The position numbers were made by a program, and so were the translations under genes. The notes beneath the pieces were generated by a model. It was given only the letters and a program-made list of their open reading frames with translations. It made no database searches and was not told where the DNA came from. Below, piece by piece: positions 57,740-64,000 of a DNA stretch of 64,000 nt. Each line of letters begins with the position of its first letter. The first letter of the stretch is position 1. The stretch spans positions 62,001-126,000 of the forward strand of contig JBAWUJ010000065.1 of the NCBI GenBank assembly GCA_037176705.1, written 5' to 3'. Origin of the DNA: Molossus alvarezi. Taxonomy: Eukaryota > Chordata > Mammalia > Chiroptera > Molossidae.

Positions 57740-59217
57740 CCAAGCAATTTCAAAGTAAAGGACCAGACACATGTAGGGAGAGAATTATGGAAGAGCTCCA
57801 CACTATGAGCCTTTCTCTTCCAGGAGAAATTTCTTCCATGTATCAGCAGGGAATGGTGGTTGGGCTAATTCTTACAAGTAAAACAAAACAAAAACAAAGA
57901 ATCAGAACAGTTAACTCATAATTGATGTTATATGTAGTTGAGATAAAATGCATCTACCATAAGCATAAATAATTTTAAAAATGTATTACAGTTGAACAAT
58001 TACATAACATAGAGTATTTTTTATTATTTTGTAAGCATTACTTTTAACTCACTTAAGCAAATTAACTTTTAAAATATAATGTGGCTATTGTTAAAATTTT
58101 GAGAATGAATGGTTCCACAAAATGCTGTTTTACAAAAGCATATTTCTGGAGTGAGAATTGCACTGTTGATCAAAATTTTCCCTGGGAGTCTGAACATTCA
58201 TGTGACAGACACTTCCCATTTCATACTGTATTGTTTACAGTACCTAAAGAATGACATATTTTCCATTGTAAACCCAAATGTAAAAGAGGTTTGTGATATC
58301 CCCCAACATGACGCAAAAAAATACACCCCTGGTTACTATGACATGTTTTTTATGTTTGTATTTGAAAGCAGTATTATGAGTCAGAAGAAAAAGTAGATAT
58401 GGAATGATAGAAAGGTTTGAAGTTATTTAAAACTGTGCATCCTTTGGCCCACTGAAGTCAAAGCAGCCTGAGTCTGAAGTAATGGATGATGAGACTAAAA
58501 CAAAGTTCTCTGCTTCAGTGAATCTGAAATTTGTCGGACAACATGATTTCATCACCCACACCTTCGCTCACCGTGTGTATACTGGGACTCTGTGTGTGCC
58601 ACACCCTGCTGGGTATGAGGGGATCCCACTCAGGGACATCACATCCTGTAAATCTTCTGGCCATGGAGAAGATCTGCAGTTTAGAGCCCCTCCCATGAAG
58701 GAACTGTATGGCCAAAGGCAGAGCAGTCTGCTGCTGGATAAAAACCACCCTGAAAACAGAAACCACGCATGCCTATTAACCCTCCATTCAGGAATGGAGC
58801 CAAGGCTCTCAGTCAGTACATCCTCTGAGCTGCCTGGTTGACTGACTGATACTATGCCCATCCCACGGTCCTACCTCTGGTGGTCCCACACTCTAGCCAC
58901 ACCCCAGGACTATCAGTAAAGTCACAAGATTTCACACTGCTGAAATGTTCTCCTCCAACTCTAGCCCTCGGTGACATGGGGCCCATGTCACCCCAGCTCT
59001 ACATCTTTGGCATCCTCCAGCCCATGTTCTTTAGTTGTATGTGCCACCCTCTGATTATCCATCTAGGGCCTTTTAGGGCCTTTAAACTGGCTGGCCATGT
59101 GCTTTTTTACATTTTAATGACCTACTTGCAAAACGTGATTGATGCAGAAGAATGGAGTCAATGGATTCAACATTACTGTTTGTGTTGCAGTAGTTCCTGG
59201 CTGTGTACTGACATTTA
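57740..59217. other. No gene recognised
   Basis: Single-copy-looking DNA between the L1 and block E2. Frames at 58109-58396 (+) and 58482-58841 (+) have no family motif that I recognise. No young SINE or L1 seen. Confidence 0.35.
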
Positions 59218-60397
59218 AATTACTTATGACATACTAACCACCAGCACTAACAACTATTTGTCACTGGGGCACACTGGATCCACACAGGCTTTTCAGCCAT
59301 ATTCTCCATGACTAGCTCCACGAGGTGCTCAAAAAAAACAACTTCCCAGTGTGCTACGGTCTGGCTGGCCTCAGACACTGAGCCTCCAGCTTTATGGACA
59401 AATGACAGGGCCACCACAGTTGAAACAGAATGACATTCTAGGGACTGGTGCCACATTATATTGGTCTCTATTGACCCTTGGCTGGACCAAAATAAAGTAA
59501 GGGGAAACCTTGAAGGCCCTGAATTTATCTGTCGTATCTACAAACTTTGACTGATCAACTGTTATGCTTGGTCATTGTCTGGGCACTGAGGGCAAAACAC
59601 AGGAGAAATCAAGGTCCCTGAGTGTTAAGAGGCTGATAACAGATCAAGAGTAAAGTGCAGACAAGTCAGACATAGCTTCATTGTCTGAGTATAGAGAAGT
59701 GTTAAGAGAAAAGAGGGAGAAGTAGCCAAGAAAATAGGGTGAAGAGACAACCTAGCTTGTTTGGGTAGAGTGGGAAGGAGCCACAGAGGCATCTTGGTAA
59801 GAAAGTCTTGTCAGGGAGCTGGTGTGCAATGGTCCTGTGGTAGGGCAGATGGACAATTCAACATAACACTTTCCAATGGAAAAGTTAAGTACAATAGACT
59901 AAAGTTTACAGTTCCATTGATATGAATGTCACCAATATGTAAGTCCACATAATATTAATGATGTCCAAAGCCTTGGGAAATGAATGCATGAGGACTGATT
60001 GTTCATAGTTACAGGTGATGTTTTATAGATGATGAAAATATTTAGACAGGAGATGGCACAGATGGTTACAACATTCTGAATATAGTAAATCCACTGAGAC
60101 TGTACTTGAAATTCATAAACTTTATCCTATGTAAATAATAGATCCATAAAGCTGTTACAAAGTACATGTGGCACATTGTCAGGGATTGAGCTGTGACATG
60201 CAGGAGAAAGATTAGGCATAAATGAAAGGAACATCCAATCAAGAGGTGGTCATCAAAAGGGGTGAAATAGGAACACTGAACTGAGCGCAGATTTGGGTCT
60301 TGGTAAAAGTTGACCGTCACACTTTCCTTTCCCAGGTTTTCCATATCTACTGCTTTCTGCACCCAGAGAAAGGGTGTACAAGTGGAAGCTGAGGAAG

Positions 60398-60648
60398 TGG
60401 CTTTATTTATTTATTTATTTTATCCTCACTTGAGGACATTTTTTCATTTTTTATTCAGATAGAGTGGGAGGGAGAGAGAGAGAAACATGGATGTGAAAAG
60501 GACACATCGAGTGGCTGCCACCCGCACAACCCAACTATGTCTGGGGACAAACTGCAACCAAAGTACATTCCCTTAGCGGGAACCAAATCAAGGTCTCTCT
60601 GCACCACAAGCCAATGCTCTAACCACTGAGAAAACCAGCCAAGGCAGA
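60398..60648 (-). mobile_element. Ves-type SINE private to E copy 2
   Basis: Reversed tail TTTTATCCTCACTTGAGGAC, body, and reversed head ending AACCAGCCAAGGC. Copy 1 (near 45150) reads straight from GGAGCTGAGGACATC to TTTTGTTTAAGAGTTG without it. Confidence 0.93.
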
Positions 60649-60785
60649 AGTATTTTGTTTAAGTGGTGACCAGAGTTGTTCAACACAGTGATGTCGGTCC
60701 CTAACGGGAAGTGTTGCAAGACTTGATGAGATGTGAAGAGACAAACTGACAAGTGAACAGGATTGATGTTTTCAAAGTGGTAAGA

Positions 60786-61030
60786 GTCCTGGCCAATTTG
60801 GCTCAGCTATTAGAGTGTCAGCCCACAGACGAAAGAGTCGTGAGTTCAAATCTGGTCAAGGGTGTGTATGTTTTTCCTCATTCTAGGTCGGGGTCGTGCA
60901 GGTGGCAACCAGTTGATGTGTCACTTTTACAATGACGTTTCGGTTTCTCTCTCTCTCTGACTCTGTATCTTCCTACCAAATCTATATCTGAGATAAAGGA
61001 AAAAAGATCCTCCAGTGAGAATAAAATAAG
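60786..61030 (+). mobile_element. Ves-type SINE shared by both E copies
   Basis: CCTGGCCAATTTGGCTCAGC head after AAAGTGGTAAGAGT; same site as the SINE at 45276-45530. Confidence 0.9.
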
Positions 61031-61169
61031 TACATTGAATGAAATATAAACAGTAAGAAATGCATCATATCAGATCTGGTGTGACTAATGGTTTCTAGGC
61101 ACAGGTCCCATGGGTTGTCGCAGAGATCACCACATTCTGATGCTCAGAGTCCAACAGATACCCACTGAC

Positions 61170-61780
61170 GTCCATCTCTGGTAGGACAACTTTGCCACTT
61201 GAAAATCAGCCATCACAGAGGCTAACAGGTCCCCCTCTGAACCTGCACCTATCAGGAGAACCTCTCCTACCTCAAATACTTCACTGTTCTTTCAGCACTC
61301 ACACCTCTCAGGCAGCACCATCAGTGATGGGAGGAGGTTGTATCCTCGCACTGCTGGGAGTGGGCTCAGTATCTGCAAAGGCTTTGAGATGGCAGTGTCT
61401 CCGCATGTTTCACCGACAGGAAGGAGACCAGGATGACTAGCAATGAGAATGTACCGAGGGCCAAAAGGATGGCAGAGGAGTCAGGCTACTTGAGGTGCAG
61501 GTCACTTTTGAGCTCTCCCAAGGCTCAATTTGAGATAAAATCTGAAAGACAAAAATTCATCTATTTTCAGAAGATCAGGGGCAGGAGTAGTCCCGACAAG
61601 GAGCAGGAACTACAAGCACCATGGGTGCAGAACACACCACTGGGCTAGACACTCTTAAGGAGGTCAGGTGTCTGGAGAGAAGTTCATCAGAGAAGAGGAG
61701 ACTGAGGGAAGGTTGCCCAGTGTGGATGCAATGTCTGGTTTTCATGCTAAGTGCATTGAGAGCAATATGGGATGTAGTTT
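61170..61780. other. 610-bp segment present only in E copy 2
   Basis: In copy 1 the flanking sequence joins at CAGATAC...TTTCTGACTTGGACACC (45668-45690). The segment has short open frames (61192-61440, 61433-61648) but no recognised domain and no SINE or L1 hallmarks. A deletion in copy 1 is the simpler reading. Confidence 0.65.
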
Positions 61781-62229
61781 CTGCCTTGGACACCGCCACT
61801 GGGACCTGAGAGGGTGGAAAGGAGAGGCCAGAGTCTCTCAGCAGAGGGTGCTTAGGTGGTTGAAAAAGTCATGATAGATGAGCCTGGAGTTCAGGACAGA
61901 AGGTGGTGCTTGGGTTAGAGCCTTGAGATTAATGTATAAGACATCTTTCCCTATTATTGTCTCACCCTTATAAAGTCCATGAACCCACATGCAGACTAAC
62001 TATGGCCACATGCACCCTCAGACTGAGGGACAGCATTTCACAAGTAAGTGCCCTCAAAATCACTGCTGTCTGGGTAAGAGAGAAAATGGTGCAGCAGGGC
62101 AGGAGACCAGTCACCAGCTTGTCCTTTTCTCATGGATCACATGGGTATAGGTAGAGAATCAGAAATATTTATGTTGAGTTAAGAACAATCATACCGCTGA
62201 ATATTACAAAGCGGGCAGGTAGAAGAGGG

Positions 62230-62500
62230 GTGCCAGAGGACTGAAAGCAGACACATAGATGAAAAGTTACAGAACTGATAGATGACACATAGATGAGAGG
62301 TGATAAAAGACATATAAATGACACGGGACAGATGACTGATGGACGAAACATAGATGGAGAAGACAGATAGAGATGACAGATGGCTGACAGATGAGAGATT
62401 CAGGAGCGGTGACAGATAGATGAGGGTGGACAGATGTCAGTGGACTGATGAAAGAGAAATGACAGAGGACTGGGGATGAACAGTAGATAGACGGGAGGTG
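62230..62500 (+). repeat. Degenerate GACACATAGATGA repeats
   Basis: Counterpart of 46180-46395 with more units (62249, 62285, 62318 and others) plus GACAGATGGCTGACAGATG. Confidence 0.7.
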
Positions 62501-62621
62501 GCAGATAAGTGTCGGTGTAGCACATAGCACAGCAACACATCCATCATCTATTTCTTTAAAGGTGCGCAACACATCCATCATCTATTTCTTTCAGTCCTGC
62601 ACTTTGCAGAGCTGCGTGGGG

Positions 62622-64000
62622 AATTCAGCTCTGTTGGCACAGTCAGCACAGAGTAGGTACCTGCAGCAGTAGCCAAAACCAGCAGGGAGATGGAGCCCCA
62701 CCCCTATAGGGTCATCCAGACCTGTGGCTTTGGTGGTGCTATGGGCCTCAGGATCCATATTCTTGCCCAGCGGTGGTGCAAAGGTATTCCAGGACCCAAG
62801 CCATGGGTGCATGCCCACAGCCTAAGACCCAGGCCAGTGGCAGCACATACCCACCCCAGTACCCAGGCTGCAGTGGCACACACCTATCCCAAAGCTCAGG
62901 ACCAGGCCCATGGAAGCATGCGCTCACCACAGGACCCAGTCCCACCACTGTGGGCAGGCCAGCCCAGCTATAGGCCACAAGCCTGCACTGGGAAGCAGCC
63001 CAGCCCAGACACCAGGCTCCAGGCCTACAGCAGCACATCAGCATAGACTGCTCATGGGCCATGCCTCAAACCAAGCAGCAGGACCTGCTGTGACCACTAC
63101 AGCAGTAGAGCTAGATTGGAGCCCCTCCTCTCAGCAGCAGCAAAATCTCTGGTGCAGAGCATCCTCAGCCCCCAACACCACTAAAATATTGGGACCAGGG
63201 AGCTCCTGTGGCAGCAGCAACAGCAGTGGTAGCAGCAGCAACAGTAGCAGTGGGAATCAGGAGCTGACACTTGCTCTCAGCAGCTACTGATGATAAGATG
63301 ATAAGATGAGCCTCAACTGTCAGCAGGGTCCCCCAACAGTACACCAGTGAGACTCATGAATTTCAGAAGCATACCAGAGGGACCCACAGACCTCAGAAGA
63401 GCACAAGTAATACCCAAAAGCCCCAGTAGTATACCAAAAATATCCACAAATCCCAGCAAGAGAACAGCTGTACCCACACTCCTCAGCAACATACCAGCAG
63501 GTTTCCACATCTTAGTAGGGCAGCAGACAAACCCACCCCCCACCCCAGCAGCAGGAGCACACATTAGCAGTGTAAACCCAGCCCCAGCAGTATCAACAGA
63601 AGCAGATCAAGAGTGGTGCCCCAGCCCAAGCAGCAGAGAATTTCAGAGAGCCAAGAGCAGCACAAGAGACCAATTCCAGCCACCTGGTGGCAATGCTTTA
63701 GGACCCACAGCAGACAATAGGAGCTGTACACCAGAACAGGCATAAAGGCACAGCAGCCTTCATTGATACACACTGACCTGCCTACATATTCTAACATCCC
63801 TCACCAAGCTTAAAAATACCATATTGCTAAAGTGGTGAGATGAAGAAACAACACCCAAATGAAAAAAAGAAGAGATGCCACCAGAAATGGAACTACATGA
63901 ACTAGAAGAGAGCGACTTGTCAGAAAAAGAATTCAAAGCAATGATTATAAGGATGCTCAAACAATTTGGTGAGAACTACAAGTAATTGGATAAGAATTAT
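62622..64000 (+). mobile_element. LINE-1 5' end, continues beyond the window
   Basis: Same 5'UTR type as 2636-3880, including the 30-bp repeats (63340-63560; 132-codon frame 63347-63745). The ORF1 start codon is changed: GTG at 63832 where the element at 3884 has ATG, followed within three codons by TGA. The ORF1 region (LEESDLSEKEFKAM) continues to the window edge. Confidence 0.92.

Larger units (their letters stand above)
59218..62620 (+). repeat. Direct-duplication block E, copy 2
   Basis: Same-strand partner of 43986-46780. It contains about 610 bp (61170-61780) absent from copy 1 and a private SINE at 60398-60648. It ends where an L1 begins. A local tandem duplication with CAACACATCCATCATCTATT occurs twice at 62531-62593. 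Confidence 0.9.

Noticed and set aside
58482..58841. 119-codon plus-strand frame as a gene
   Set aside because: No recognised motif, an overlapping minus-strand frame of similar length, and no duplicated partner to test conservation.

Overview
This is a mammalian nuclear genome window, almost certainly from a bat. Many copies of a tRNA-derived SINE with the bat Ves-type layout are present: a GGCTCAGCGGTTAGAGCGTC-like head, a GGTTCGGTTCCCGCTAAGGGC-like box B region, a CT-rich body and an A-rich tail. They sit among old LINE-1 elements. There is no intact conventional protein-coding gene. The recognisable gene content is a set of broken copies of TSPY (testis-specific protein Y-linked, NAP/SET family). 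Several decayed TSPY copies, large direct and inverted duplications and very dense retroelements suggest a Y-linked ampliconic region. That assignment is inference; an X-linked or autosomal TSPY-family cluster is not excluded.

Layout. 1-1260: 3' end of a TSPY-like copy (C, +). 1380-1760: degenerate minisatellite. 2636-6740: L1 (+), then a scrap of L1 in reverse and two SINEs. 7670-15125: an old L1 fragment (-), an L1 (-) and a second L1 (+) arranged 5' to 5'. 15.2-16.6 kb: GC-rich island with a candidate promoter and a short reading frame on the minus strand. 16.64-17.74 kb and 22.80-23.73 kb: two diverged copies of one unrecognised sequence; the second carries a 259-codon open frame. 18.86-21.24 kb: the most complete TSPY pseudogene (A, -), five exon equivalents with stops. 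23.8-24.9 kb: a twin-primed L1 and SINE. 24.9-30.1 kb: a tandem array of about 0.85-kb units, most carrying a CTCF-core-like motif in one orientation. 30.2-43.98 kb: three L1s, an L1 5'UTR fragment and unrecognised DNA. 43.99-46.78 kb and 59.22-62.62 kb: a direct duplication (block E). 46.7-51.6 kb: GC-rich unknown DNA, SINEs and a minisatellite. 51.63-52.74 kb: second copy of the TSPY 3' end (D, +). 52.79-56.02 kb: 5' half of a TSPY copy (B, +), an inverted paralogue of 19.56-22.66 kb, cut inside exon 2 by an L1 (-). 62.62-64.0 kb: 5' part of another L1 running off the window.

How it fits together. The TSPY pieces C, D and B share one strand and A is opposite, as expected of a formerly tandem array broken by inversion, deletion and L1-associated rearrangement. 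SINEs and a solo LTR found in only one member of a duplicated pair date those insertions after the duplications. Alignments were made by eye. Boundaries are good to a few bases where a target-site duplication is given and to tens of bases elsewhere.
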